Positions 42,409 through 53,264 of a stretch of DNA of 64,000 nt are shown here, in pieces (the first letter of the stretch is position 1; every line of letters begins with the position of its first letter). Location: assembly GCA_964035575.1 (NCBI GenBank), contig OZ037900.1:1054001-1118000 (forward strand), read 5' to 3'. Made by a program: the position numbers and the translations under genes. Origin of the DNA: Rhynchopus sp. YZ270_cl-10 (Eukaryota > Euglenozoa > Diplonemea > Diplonemida > Diplonemidae). The notes under the pieces were generated by a model. The model was not told where the DNA came from, made no database searches, and saw only the letters and a program-made list of their open reading frames with translations.

Positions 42409-44071
42409 TGAACCGCACAAGGCATCCAAAGGTGGGGGCACATCCTCGGGTGTGTGCGCGTACTAATGTACGCTAGGGTTTCAAAACAAAACAAAACAGC
42501 GAACGATACGGAAAAAGAAAACTATACGGGGGGCGGGGGAGGGGGAGGGAACAGGTGTTTCACTAGCTCTTCTTTTATCAGAAAAAAATGCATCTGCACG
42601 TTATCGTGCAGAGACAAAAAAGAACACATAACTATTACGCTCTCACTTTCAGCCTTCGGGCGACAACTGAGGACACGACACGAGCCCACCACGGGTAAGC
42701 GATTGTCTACACCACAACAAGGATAAAGACGCACTGTGTCTTTATTTGGGAGGGGTACGGGAATGAGTGTGTTACGTGCCTGCATCTGTATCATTTTACT
42801 CGACACACTTTTTGTTGTTGAGGCACAGAGAAGCTTCGACTCTCATCCTCCACAACTCTTCTGTTTTTTCTTTTGGTCGGGGGGGAGGATACTGCATTTT
42901 ATAACCTGGTCTGTTGCTGCTGTACCATAGCAGGATGTGTGAGGGTGTGTTTGGTAACTATATAGGGGGGTAATTCTTACGCAGAACATGGCCCCAAAAT
43001 GTGATGTGTACGTTGAAAGCTGTTGTGGGTGGTTCCTCGGAGTGGAACACACTGCCCACATTGCGTGTATGTGTGTCATATGGTGGGGAACAAGAGGGGC
43101 AGTGGGTTGGTGGCGACATCACGTCGAACCAGAAGTGATCATACCCCCATGGGGACCAGTACAGTGAGCACTGTACAGTTCTTATTCAGGCGGACTGGTC
43201 AAGGGGGACTACTAGTGGTGCTACTACTGTCTAAATGATGTTTGACTAGTGTTATGCCAAATAACACTACTAGTTTAGTTTCATAGTAGTTACGACTATG
43301 TAGTTCCACCTGATTAGTCTGCCGTGAGGTATTTGTCAGTCGGGTGGGAAGGGAGCGGGGTCTGCACGAATTGCCAAAATTTTGCACATAAAGTCCCCTC
43401 CCCTCCCCTCCCCCCTCAAATCGCTCTGGAATGCAAATGGGCACCATGAGGGTTCAGTGTGCCGACCTAGGAGGGGGGTTTTTGTTGGTGACCTAAGTAT
43501 GATGTTTACGTCCGTTTCGTTCTGTGGGTTTCAACTTAGCAATGCTTTATTTGACAATTTTGTGTGTGTTTTTTTTCTTCTTTTTTTCTGGTACCATTGG
43601 TTTTCAGATGTGTGCACACAGCAAGGCACAATGCATCTTTACAAGGGTTCTTTTGCTTTGCTTTGCTCCCCACCTCTTTATGCGCGCGGTGTGCCATAAG
43701 GGGATAGCGGTGCAAAGCAAATAGTGTACAACATTATTGTATCGTCAAAAAATCACGATCGAACAAAAAAACAAAAAAAAACAAAAAAGAACATTGGGTA
43801 TATTAATCAGATTGTAAACCTCCCACAAAAAAAACAAAAAAATGCAAAAAAAAAAAAAACTTTACCGGAACGAAAAGAAGAAAATGTTTCAAGAACTATT
43901 TCACCCCCCATATTTTACATGACATACGAAGAATTTTCTTCTTTGAAAGTGTTTTCATCCCACCCTCCCACACTTATCCACATCCATCCACACCTCCCCA
44001 CAGAACACAAACCACCCCCAAAAAAACCCCCTTTTTTTGTTCTCTGTGAATCAGACCAAACCAGCACAAAA
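42409..44071. other. Intergenic spacer
   Basis: About 1.7 kb. It contains diverged family A (42431-42484), reversed family E (42940-43060), a small inverted repeat around 43249-43275 (ACTAGTGTTAT and ATAACACTACTAGT), and A-runs near 43765-43860. A possible leader acceptor (CTGTGAATCAG, about 44054) precedes the next start. Confidence 0.5.
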
Positions 44072-44551
44072 ATGTGTCCTCCCTCAGGAGGGGGCGCAGT
44101 GCATGGTCTCACCCCACTGCCAGCTGTGGACACACGGTGGGACAGCGGCGCATGGGTGTCTGGGTGGGCGACGTGGCAGGTGGGGAGGACACCAAAACAC
44201 ACGGCAGGCAGCGCACCACCCAAACACCACCAGCACACCAGCACCCCACCCAAGCCACACACCCGCAGTCACAGCCACAGCCGCCGCAACCACAGCCACA
44301 ACCTCCCCCCCTTTGGGACATCCACACACAGTGCAAACCCTCCGTGGCGCTCAACACCTCTTGCAGAACATTGGGACCGTGCTGTCGCATCGCGTGTATC
44401 GCCACCTACAGCACGCCTCCTCCCCCGTCCGCGTCCACGTGAGCGTGGCAGCAGCCGTCCTGGCCCGGAAAGAAGTGGAGATGCAAAGCGCTGTGGGGTG
44501 GCCTCCCCGTGGGCTACGTGGGGCACACAGAGGAACATTGCTGCGCCGTGA
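44072..44551 (+). CDS. Possible small basic protein, unknown
   Basis: 159 aa, chosen because its ATG is the first after CTGTGAATCAG and its third positions are GC-rich. It is rich in Pro, Ser, Thr, His and Arg. A Trp-containing N-terminal part (WVSGWATWQVGRTP) is followed by a His/Ser/Arg-rich middle and a C-terminus with PPWRSTPLAEHWDRAVA. Overlapping frames on the same strand are also open through this GC-rich stretch, so the reading frame is uncertain. No family was recognised. Confidence 0.4.
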   Translation: MCPPSGGGAVHGLTPLPAVDTRWDSGAWVSGWATWQVGRTPKHTAGSAPPKHHQHTSTPPKPHTRSHSHSRRNHSHNLPPFGTSTHSANPPWRSTPLAEHWDRAVASRVSPPTARLLPRPRPRERGSSRPGPERSGDAKRCGVASPWATWGTQRNIAAP

Positions 44552-44813
44552 TGGTGGGTTGAGTGCAGATGAGAAGGGGGTAATGTAGGAGTGTCTCGAT
44601 TGTGTTGGATGAATGGAGGCGAGTGGTGGTGGTGGTGGTTGCTACACCACTACGTTGTCAATAGTTCTTTTGAAGGTGAATAAACACCTTTAAGGCGTAG
44701 CCCCATGTGACTAGCTTTTCTTTTCCATAAGGTTTTCAAGGTACCTAAGTAAGGGACTTAGCATGACCTTTTCTTAATATGCAGGGTTCGGGAGGGGGGT
44801 GTAATCTAGTGTA

Positions 44814-44928
44814 CACGACGGTGAAGTAAATGACTTGACTTGTGGTTTTGCTTGTGGTTTCACCGTTGGTTTACAACGGTGAAACCACAACTAAAACCAC
44901 AAGTCAAGTCATATACTTCGCCGTTGTG
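44814..44928. mobile_element. 115 bp hairpin MITE
   Basis: A nearly perfect foldback. CACGACGGTGAAGTAAATGA and the following GACTTGTGGTTTT and GGTTTCACCGTTG pair with the right arm ending CGCCGTTGTG, leaving a loop of about 5 nt. TA flanks both sides. Homologues lie at 58547-58662 (116 bp) and 36766-36895. Confidence 0.85.
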
Positions 44929-46278
44929 TAGGAGGAGTGGGTCCCTTTTTTGCATCATCTTTACCACGTTTTCTTCTTTTTTTTTGAAAAAACTTCGTTG
45001 TTTTAGTGTGGACACCCGAGGATGAGTTTCACTATCTTTTGTTAAGGTGACTAATCACGAGAGGCTTAGGATCATCTTATAAACTTTTCTCTTTTTTCCC
45101 ACCCCCCCTCCCCCCCCAAAAGAAAAGGTGGGGGTATGCAGTCTCATAGCATTTCCCCTCCTCCTCCTTGTTTTTTAAGTACCTGAGTCGTGCAGTCTAA
45201 TACGCAGTTTTTTTTGTGTGTTGTTTAATGTGCCATGTGGTTGTGTGCACGAGAGGCACCTTCGCCATACAATATTTTTTGAGGCTTCGTGCTGCACAGT
45301 CTGCAGTGGTAGCCCTGCTAAAAAAAACGCCTTCACACTTCCTCAGATGTTCGGACTGCTTGGGTTTCACATTTCGACTTACACACAAAAAAACCCGGCG
45401 CTAAAGAGGACAGTGGGGTAAATGACAGGCTGTTGTCTCTCTCTAAGGGGCTGGCAATTGCTTGGTGTGTTTTTATGTCTGTGTTTTCTTTGTTTTTTGT
45501 TTTTGTTTTTTTTTTGGGCAATTTCATTCAGTACGGGAGATACCCCATATGTGCTCTGTGTTTGTCTCTCCGTTGAAATGCTACCTTCGGTAGTGTTTCC
45601 GACCTGCGGGGGGGTGTGACCTATGGCCTAGTGTTGCTGTGTCTGCAAAGCCTGTCTGTGGTGGCCACTATCTCCTAGGACAGTCCAGTCTCTCTGTGAA
45701 GAGTGTATGTACGTGCGTTGCGTGCTAAGGAGCATTGCCCACACGACGTGGTCCAGAGGCACCGATTTTTATGACAAGTGAAATCATTTGTCATAAAAAT
45801 GACAAGTGAAATGCCATGTAAATCAGTTGTCATGACAAGTGATTCCTTGGGGGAGTAGGTGGGGGAAATCATGCATTCCTTAAGTAAATCATTTGTCATG
45901 ACAAGTGACCACTTGCCAGCACTTTTGCTTTGTCATTTCATTTGTTACCGTGCCAAAAGTGAAATCGATCCTGGATCGCGACGTGCAGAGTGTAGGGGGG
46001 TGAAGGAAGGTTGTTGCTTTTATTTGCAATCTTTCTAAAACTGCATCCCCCTTTTCTTTGTTTTTCAGTTAACCCCCTCCCCTTTATTAAACAGCAGTTT
46101 TTACTGTAAAACGTTTTGCGAAGCAAGAAAACAGAAACAAAAAAAAAAAAACACCACCCTCACATAAGAAAAATAAACGCAAAATGAACAATGCAACCCC
46201 ACCCCCTTTCCCCACCACCCTCTCCTCTTTTCTGCAACTTTGTGTCGTTCGCCGTCACTTCTATTTACCATCGCATTA

Positions 46279-46345
46279 CCACAAACATCGGCAAAGTCTT
46301 GGTTGCGGCTGGGGTGGACTTGAGTGCAGACCCACCACCACCACC
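46279..46345 (+). repeat. Duplicate of the next gene's 5' end
   Basis: ATCGGCAAAGTCTTGGTTGC, then GGCTGGGGTGGACTTGAGTG and CAGACCCACCACC, is repeated at 46791-46850 inside the start of the pseudo-alpha-kinase gene. Around it, a module with TTCTGCAACTTTGT and ATCGCAT...ACCACAAAC is itself repeated in tandem (46227-46290, 46349-46410). Confidence 0.85.
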
Positions 46346-46759
46346 ACTGTTCTGCAACTTTGTATCACTTAATCTACCGTAATCTACTATCGCATCATCA
46401 CCACAAACAGACACCCCACCCTCCACACACAGGGCTTCAGTTAAACGAAACCCCTTCCCCTTTTTCTAATATTGGGTGCATGTGTTGACCCCTCTCAAAT
46501 ACTTTCAATTCTGTGAACTGAAAGTATATGAACCTAATAACACTCTTAATGTAGTGTCCATCCCCCTCAAATCACCATTCTCATGAGAGAGGGCTTTGTG
46601 TTTCAAAGCAAGTCCCCCACCAGGTTAAGCACTAGAGCCTGTTCATCTTATACGCCATTGGTGGAAGCGAACAACAGCCTTGAATTCTTCCCTCCCGTTG
46701 TAGCCTTTTGAGCAACAAGCAAAGAGTGCCGAGTCTCTCTCGAGCATTTTTTAAATCGA

Positions 46760-49700
46760 ATGGAGACCCTTACCGATTTGCGTTATGTTATCGGCAAAGT
46801 CTTGGTTGCGGCTGGGGTGGACTTGAGTGCAGACCCACCACCACCACCACCACACCGCCACACCGCACCAGTCCTCCACAAAGACGGCAACCATATCAGT
46901 CTGAAGGCAGGCTCGACGGAGGGCACAACACATGGCTTTGCCACAGAGGCTGTGGACACCACTGATGTTGCTTCTGCACTATTGGAGCCGTTTTTGCGCA
47001 TATCGCCTCTGGGTGGCGATGTGAAGAAGAGTGTGTGTGCGTTGCCAGGTGGACAGCGTGCGGTGCATCCAGGTGTGCGGACACATGGGGTGAATGGAAA
47101 CGCAAACCGTCTGGCGCATCACAGCACACAGCAGCACTTCAGCATTGCGCCGTTCACATTGGCAGGGTACTCGGAGGAGTTGCACCCGGTGTTGGAGGCG
47201 GAGGTGCAGACGGGGGGTGAGGGAAAGGGGAGGGGTGTGAGGCCTTATTCACGGCGATGGTGTGCACAGAGGGCCGAACGTGCACCACTGCGGGTGTCGC
47301 GTAAGGCGGCAGAGGCGGTGGCAGCAGCAGCAGCAGCGGCACAGAACAACGTTGTTCCACACCAGGAGCCCCTGCACACAGCACCGTCACCGGGTCACTC
47401 ACATGCATCGTCTCCGTGCAGTGTGGGTGTGGGTGTGGAGGTGGAGGAGGAGGTGGAGGAGGGTATAGATGTGGAGCCAGATGACGGTGATGAAGGTGTT
47501 GGGTGGGAGGGTGGAGAGGGTGTTGAGGATGGTGCTGACGGTGTGCCTGTGTCCCCTCAGTCGCAGGCCTCGGGAAGCGTGCGGTCCCTGCCCGCCTCGC
47601 TGTCGCCCAAAGGTGCATGCTCGGATGGGTTTGAGATCCACCTAAACGGAACGCTTCTGGAGAGGGTAGTGCCGCATGCTGTGCTGGTGGACCGTGCTGT
47701 GGCGGATGTGGCGCAGCTTGCAGACACAGGCCACCCGCGGGCCATATCCTTAGTAGAGTTCCCGAAGGAGGCATGCGCAGGGTACGTGCTGGAGGCGCCG
47801 CTGTCGGAGGTGGAGGACTCCATGGCTGCGGCGCTGGCAACGCTTGCGGCAGCTGTTGCGGCGTTCACGGAGCTGATGACACGGCGCAAGGCAACACTGC
47901 GGGCACGGCGTGCAAGCCCGAGGGGGCGTGTGGTGGAGATCACGACAATATCGGACAACCTTCCTGTGGTGCAGGTCCCTCCGTTGCCTGCAGCGGCTGC
48001 AGGAACGGTGAGGGGGCGCCTGCGGCTGCAGAACAGGCAAGTGTGTGTGAATGGGGGTGATGGGGGTGGTGGTGTGGCAGTGCCACCCGAGGAGACTGGG
48101 AAGGAGGGTGTGGCCATGTCGATCCAGTCCCTAGTGGAGTCGAATTTTGCGACAGTGAACTCTGTGGTCTCGGAGCGCCGTGCTGTGCGTCCAGAGGGCA
48201 CCCTCGTGGCAGCGTGCTCACGGCTCAGGACAAAGCTTGCCGCAGAGAAGGTGCGTCGGAGGAGGGGGGAGGCACCTGCGTGCGCTGCATGGGAGGCGGA
48301 GGTGGACGGCGCACGCAGCCTGGCACTCACACCTGCACCCGAAACGCCACGTGCAGTGCCGTCACCGACAGTGCCGCCGCAGGTACGGACACCGCAGGTG
48401 AAGGTGAAGAAGCTGATCAAAGTGACGCGTACCTCTGGAGCACTGACTATTGTCAGTAGACGTGTCGTGCACGCAACGCTGACGGCAGAGGAGTTAGAAG
48501 CAGTGCAGGCGGCAGAGGACGACGATGACGACGACGTGGACACCCACGTCACCCAGGGCGCTCAGGACCAGGACCCCAAGCCAGTGACGCCCGTTGCGAG
48601 CCCCTCGCCACCTGTGGGCACTGCGCTGCCTGTCGCGTGCTCCCCTGCACCAGTGTCCCCACCCCCGCCTGCCCGCACACCCGAGGCACCCGAGGCAGTG
48701 CACACAGCCACACCGCGAGGCAGGACGCGCCAGCCGCTGTACCAGCCACATATCCCACGCCGCCCACGCCCGGCAACAAACTTTGTGAAGAGCAACATCA
48801 GGATCGTGGCCGCACCTCGCGAGCCACCAGCCACCGACGTCAGCACGCGCCCCACGGCCACATCCACCACAAGGGCGGCCCCTGCACCAAGCACATCCCC
48901 ATCCCCATCCCCATCGCCACAGATGTGGGCACATATGAACCCTGGCCAGGTGTGCACACGGTACGAATACCTGTACGCTGCTAACAAGTGGTCCGCCTCA
49001 ACCGTGCACGCGAGCGTGAACCCTGTACAGCTGCGCAGCATCCAGGCAGCGCTTCTGGGGCGTGCCACCTTCGAGTACTGGGAGACGCACACACCAAGGC
49101 GGTTCGTGGCCACGGTGCTGCAGTGGAGCCACCCACACCACAGGGGGTATGAGGGCACGGCAGACGCGATACAACATATCAAGGCACAGGCCCCTGCAAG
49201 CAAGACTGCGCGCGCACAGCACGCAGACCTGCCAGCACTCTTCGGGGACGTGCTCTCGCGTGTCCCGGAGGAGAAGATCGGGTACTACCTGGATGTGCTG
49301 ACGTACAGCGTGGCGCACTGCTTCCACACACAGTTCAACCTGCGCCAGAAGGGCTTCCGTGTCGTGCAGTTCACAGAGTGTGCCCTGGGTGAGATGTGCG
49401 GGAGCTACTACCGCCTCGACTACCCGAACCCGTTTGCCCCAAGCAGCAATGCGAGCAGCACAGATGTGGACAGTGTGCTGTGCGGGGTGCTGGAGGGCGA
49501 TGCGTACAAGGTGTGGCGCGGCACGCAGCGTGGGCGGGTGCTGCAGGAGGAGGCGGAGGGGCTGGCAGCGCTGTTTGGTGCCTTTGCGCACTACACGTGG
49601 CACGAGTCGCGGCAGAGCGTGCTGTGCATTGTGACAAAGTTCGTGCGCGAGTGTGTGCTGGAGGTGGAGCTTGCGCTGTGCGGCATCGACGTCGAGGTCA

Positions 49701-49876
49701 TGGAGGGCACACCCGACCAGCACCCCAGCGTCAAGGCGCAGGCGCAAGGCCGCAAGCTACACGGCAGGGAGCGCGTCGCACGCTTCTTCGACACACACGT
49801 CTGCGGCGCACGGTGCAAAGCCCTCCACCTCCCAGTGGTGCCCTTCCTAGCGAAGAAGGTGGCTTCGAAGAACTGA
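46760..49876 (+). CDS. Large protein with a degenerate alpha-kinase domain
   Basis: 1038 aa from the ATG at 46760; the start is uncertain because the first 30 codons overlap a duplicated module. The N-terminal two thirds are low-complexity, with Ala, Pro, Val and acidic tracts. Residues about 725-1030 resemble an alpha-kinase domain: RYEYLYAANKWSAST, RRFVATVLQW, FNLRQKGFRVVQF, AFAHYTWHESRQSVLCIV, and the zinc-binding end FFDTHVCGARCKALHLP. In active alpha-kinases (TRPM7, MHCK-A), the third residue of the FVAK-type strand is the catalytic Lys, and D-x-Q-G follows the LLVxD strand. Here Thr replaces Lys, and the D-x-Q-G motif is absent. The structural Cys/His are kept. It is probably a pseudokinase or scaffold. 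Confidence 0.72.
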   Translation: METLTDLRYVIGKVLVAAGVDLSADPPPPPPHRHTAPVLHKDGNHISLKAGSTEGTTHGFATEAVDTTDVASALLEPFLRISPLGGDVKKSVCALPGGQRAVHPGVRTHGVNGNANRLAHHSTQQHFSIAPFTLAGYSEELHPVLEAEVQTGGEGKGRGVRPYSRRWCAQRAERAPLRVSRKAAEAVAAAAAAAQNNVVPHQEPLHTAPSPGHSHASSPCSVGVGVEVEEEVEEGIDVEPDDGDEGVGWEGGEGVEDGADGVPVSPQSQASGSVRSLPASLSPKGACSDGFEIHLNGTLLERVVPHAVLVDRAVADVAQLADTGHPRAISLVEFPKEACAGYVLEAPLSEVEDSMAAALATLAAAVAAFTELMTRRKATLRARRASPRGRVVEITTISDNLPVVQVPPLPAAAAGTVRGRLRLQNRQVCVNGGDGGGGVAVPPEETGKEGVAMSIQSLVESNFATVNSVVSERRAVRPEGTLVAACSRLRTKLAAEKVRRRRGEAPACAAWEAEVDGARSLALTPAPETPRAVPSPTVPPQVRTPQVKVKKLIKVTRTSGALTIVSRRVVHATLTAEELEAVQAAEDDDDDDVDTHVTQGAQDQDPKPVTPVASPSPPVGTALPVACSPAPVSPPPPARTPEAPEAVHTATPRGRTRQPLYQPHIPRRPRPATNFVKSNIRIVAAPREPPATDVSTRPTATSTTRAAPAPSTSPSPSPSPQMWAHMNPGQVCTRYEYLYAANKWSASTVHASVNPVQLRSIQAALLGRATFEYWETHTPRRFVATVLQWSHPHHRGYEGTADAIQHIKAQAPASKTARAQHADLPALFGDVLSRVPEEKIGYYLDVLTYSVAHCFHTQFNLRQKGFRVVQFTECALGEMCGSYYRLDYPNPFAPSSNASSTDVDSVLCGVLEGDAYKVWRGTQRGRVLQEEAEGLAALFGAFAHYTWHESRQSVLCIVTKFVRECVLEVELALCGIDVEVMEGTPDQHPSVKAQAQGRKLHGRERVARFFDTHVCGARCKALHLPVVPFLAKKVASKN

Positions 49877-50248
49877 ACGAGGGGGAGGGAAGGGGGGCAA
49901 GGGGGTAATGGCAATGACCTCCGCATTTACACGGGAGGGAATTTCTATGTCCCTGGTTATTTAGCTGGGCACACAAACCTAGCTCTGTGGCCTGTTTTCC
50001 CCCACGCAGATACAACTATAAGAAAATGCCACATTTTTTACCACATTCCTCTCCGACCCACTCTTTATGACGTGGCTGCTTTCGGGGTTCCCCTGCCGGG
50101 GTGACAAAGCACGGCTTACACGGGCCATGCATGGCGAACCTATCTCTTTGCTTTCTTATGTTCACCTCTTCACCTCCACCAATGCAACCAGACTACACTA
50201 CACACAACACACAACACCCTTTTGGTGTACAGAGACAGACCTGCAAAG
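49877..50248. other. Short intergenic spacer
   Basis: 372 bp. It includes a probable leader acceptor (CCTTTTGGTGTACAG, about 50232) 16 nt upstream of the IFT20 start. Nothing else was recognised. Confidence 0.5.
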
Positions 50249-51010
50249 ATGTCTGAAGACCGTTTGATTATGTTCGACGAGATGCAGCTGCTACGCATTT
50301 ATGACCCCGATAAGTTCAACGACGCAGTAGCACTGCAGGAGCAGGCCGTCACCTTCGTGGACAAGCTGCAGGCGTTCCAGAACGTTGTCAGCTCTGTGGT
50401 CAGTGCTGTGGAGCAGAACGGTGCACAGATCGATGCAGCAAAGCTGAAGGCAATCGGCCTGCGCCTCAAGGTGAAGGGTGAGGCGGAGCTGCGGAAACGC
50501 AAAGAAGCAGAACTACGCCTGCGTGTCAAAGAGAAGCAAGTCGAGCTGGACCGCTATGTGGCAGAACACAACTATTTGAGAAAGGTATCTTTCATTTATT
50601 TGAGTACCCTGCGTCCGCCGATGAACGGTGAGGCGTTTTGCACTTTCAACTTCTCTTCATTTTCATATTAGAAAGGTTCGAGGAGTGGGCAGGGGGGAGT
50701 GAGGTGGGGGCGTATTCGGCACTTTTGAGGGTTGTTAGATGTGCACAGTGCGGCACTCAGCTTTCAATTTCCCCTCTTTTTACAAATTCCGATTGTTGCA
50801 GGAAAGTGGACACCTTGACAGCCCAAAGCTATTTTCAACAACCTATTTCATAAGAGAGAGCATTTTTTCACACACAATCAACACAACACCACTCAAAGGG
50901 CCATATTCTGCGCAAGAATTACCCTCACTGGACATCAATAACACCACAACACACACCACAGGTGGAGCAGGAACAAAAGCAGTTAATAGAGAGGCTTTCC
51001 TTCACAGATT
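50249..51010 (+). CDS. IFT20: Intraflagellar transport protein 20, two exons
   Basis: An IFT-B subunit that links Golgi-to-cilium traffic to intraflagellar transport. Exon 1 is 50249-50584 (112 codons) and exon 2 is 50960-51010, with a 375-nt GTATCT...CAG intron between. The product is 128 aa, against 132 in human. It begins with FDEMQLLRIYDP (human FDELNKLRVLDP) and continues with FVDKLQAFQ. The coiled coil follows with KAIGLRLKVK and VELDRYVAEHNYL, and exon 2 adds VEQEQKQLIERL, matching the human VEAEQNEFIDQF end. The intron carries a family B repeat 20 nt after the donor and a family E repeat close to the acceptor. Confidence 0.93.
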
Positions 51011-52211
51011 AGGCCACATGAGTGTGTGGGTGGGTAGGTAGGGGAGGGGGGGCGGGTGTGGGTTGCAATATTTCCTATGTTCCTAGACTGGAAGGGCTTT
51101 TGCTCAGACAGCGGCGACACTGTTCCGAGCACAGCTTTGTTTTTAAAGGCTCCGAGGCTTAGGTTCATCTTACCAACCTTATGACTCAGGAGTGCACCTC
51201 GATAACACTTATAAAAAAGATATGTGTACCATGTGAGAAACACAGCCATATTTCAACTCTTTCTTTTCAGTGCCTGCATCCGCCTAGATCCGGTGCGTTG
51301 TGCACGTCCAACCTCTCTATAACTCTTTTTTTAAAACTCCCTTTCCCCAAGTTGGTAGGTAAAGAGAAGTTACGGCAGCTTTGCAAGCTATTAGATGCTA
51401 CGTGTCTTCCTGGGGGCTGGCATAAAATAGTGGAGCACACTCGAGGCTACACTAAAACAACCAAGTTTTCAAATAAAACAAAACACTAACAAGAACCCCC
51501 ACTAGAAGAAAGGTGAGCACGTACAACAGAAGCCCTTTCAAGAGTACCCCCCTTTGCCCCCTACCCCCCAGTCTGCCCATCTTGTGTGTGGGTGGACAAG
51601 GGGTGATGGCTAACATCACACATACCTCAAATCCTAATTATGTTTCTGTGCGAAAGAAAATAAAAGAAAAAAACAAAAATATCCCCCTTCCCTTCCCCCG
51701 TTCCCTATTAAAAGAAACCGTAGTAACAATAACAAAAAAAAGAGGGGCTGTTTTTATGTTGTTTTGCAACCAATTTGATGGAGAGTGTGGGCAGCATATC
51801 GGATGTAAGCCACGAAATGTACGTTGGGACTGTGCGTGGTTGGGGTCATGTAGTTCAAGGCAATTGCTTTTAGAGTCTTGAGAGATGTCAGGATCTCAGC
51901 CCGTCTGGTGCGATTGGGTAAACGGAGATAATAGAAAAGAATATTCCCGTGTTCTGTCCATACATTCGGGTATGTGACATTAAAGCCGGCTGGGTGTAGC
52001 ATGTATCTTTTACGATATCCAGAGCCCACCTCTGGGCTCATGTGTGGCAAAAACTACTCTCACAAACTCGAACAGGTAAATATTTTTCCAACACTTCTCA
52101 CTTTTATTTGAATTTTTTTACACTAAACTTCGCTTCTTTGAGTTGATTTGCAAGCCGTTCCTTGAGACGTAGAACTCCGTAGTTCCCTTCTTTGTGGACA
52201 CTTGAAGCAGG
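51011..52211. other. Intergenic spacer upstream of DMC1
   Basis: 1.2 kb. It contains partial family C (51150-51180), family B (51269-51330), the A/F intermediate repeat (51427-51474) and a 5' part of family D (51800-51855, GATGTAAGCCACGAAATG). A minus-strand open frame at 51754-52050 (YPNVWTEHGNILFYYLRLP) looks like a decayed mobile-element piece but could not be assigned. Confidence 0.5.
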
Positions 52212-53264
52212 ATGGCAGCTCAGGCAGACAAGAAGCGCACTGCAAGCACGTTGGACGCACCTAGCGCTGCTGTGGAGGCAGATGTGGAGGAGGAGGAGCT
52301 GGAGCGGTGGACGGACATTGAGCGTCTGACGGAGGTGGGCATCGGGGCAGCAGACATTGCGAAGCTGAAGGGTGGGGGTGTGAACACCGTGGAGGGGCTG
52401 AACATGTTTGTGCGGAAGCACCTGGTTGCGATCAAGGGACTGAGCGACGCTAAGATTGACAAGATCCTTGACGCAGCGAAGAAGTTTCTGACCTCCGGGT
52501 TCCACACTGGGATGGAGGCGATGGAGAAGCGGCGCGACGTGGTGAAGATCACGACTGGCTGCAAGGCGCTGGACGACCTGCTGGGGGGAGGGGTGGAGAC
52601 GATGTCGATCACAGAGGCGTTTGGGGAGTTCCGCACGGGGAAGACACAGATTGCACACACGCTGTGTGTGACGACGCAGCTGCCACGGAGCATGGGGGGT
52701 GGGAACGGGAAGGTTGCGTTTGTGGACACGGAGGGGACGTTCCGGCCTGAGCGGATCAAGCCGATTGCAGAGCGCTTTGGGCTGGAGGCGGAGGCTGCGC
52801 TGGAGAACATCATTGTTGCGCGCGCGTACACACACGAGCACCAGGCAGCCCTGCTGGCGCTGCTGGGGGCGAAGATGGTGGAGGACCAGTTCAAGCTTCT
52901 CATCATCGACTCCATCACGGCGCTGTTCCGCGTCGACTTCTCCGGGCGTGGCGAGCTTGCGGAGCGGCAGCAGAAGCTGGGGAAGATGCTGTCGCACCTG
53001 GTGAAGCTGGCAGAGGAGTTCAACGTCGCTGTGTACATCACAAACCAGGTCATCGCCGACCCGGGTGGCGCAAGCATGTTTGTTGCAGACCCGAAGAAGC
53101 CCGTAGGTGGCCACGTGATGGCGCACGCCTCCACGACGCGTCTCTCGCTGCGCAAGGGCAGAGGCGAGCAGCGCATCTGCAAGATCCACGACTCACCGTG
53201 TCTCCCCGAGTCGGAGGCAGTCTACCAGATCAGCACAGAGGGCATCACAGACGCAAAGGACTGA
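52212..53264 (+). CDS. DMC1: Meiotic recombinase DMC1
   Basis: 350 aa, intronless. A RecA/Rad51-family ATPase that forms filaments on single-stranded DNA for interhomologue strand exchange in meiosis. It has an N-terminal helix-hairpin-helix (residues about 35-90, [13 protein letters not shown]), then [16 protein letters not shown], Walker A GEFRTGKT (about 139-146) and Walker [25 protein letters not shown] and the loop region TNQVIADPG follow. DMC1 rather than RAD51 is supported by [33 protein letters not shown], and the [10 protein letters not shown] and GITDAKD ending, which track human DMC1. The start ATG is 1 nt after GAAGCAG. Confidence 0.95.
   Translation: MAAQADKKRTASTLDAPSAAVEADVEEEELERWTDIERLTEVGIGAADIAKLKGGGVNTVEGLNMFVRKHLVAIKGLSDAKIDKILDAAKKFLTSGFHTGMEAMEKRRDVVKITTGCKALDDLLGGGVETMSITEAFGEFRTGKTQIAHTLCVTTQLPRSMGGGNGKVAFVDTEGTFRPERIKPIAERFGLEAEAALENIIVARAYTHEHQAALLALLGAKMVEDQFKLLIIDSITALFRVDFSGRGELAERQQKLGKMLSHLVKLAEEFNVAVYITNQVIADPGGASMFVADPKKPVGGHVMAHASTTRLSLRKGRGEQRICKIHDSPCLPESEAVYQISTEGITDAKD

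Larger units (their letters stand above)
44552..46759. other. Intergenic spacer
   Basis: About 2.2 kb. It contains a hairpin MITE (44814-44928), reversed family A (44984-45035), family C (45044-45095), a cluster of TGACAAGTGAAATCATTTGTCA-like direct and inverted motifs (45770-45910), and the duplicated leader module at 46279-46345. No gene was recognised. Confidence 0.5.

Noticed and set aside
44037-44588. Alternative frames of the small gene at 44 kb
   Set aside because: They are also open, but their starts lie before or fit less well with the acceptor-like AG, and composition is less consistent; kept only as an uncertainty.
52220-53182. Long minus-strand frame opposite DMC1
   Set aside because: Shadow of the DMC1 coding strand.
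52212-53264. RAD51 as the identity of the recombinase
   Set aside because: The Walker A context (GEFRTGKTQ) and C-terminal motifs follow DMC1 more closely than RAD51.
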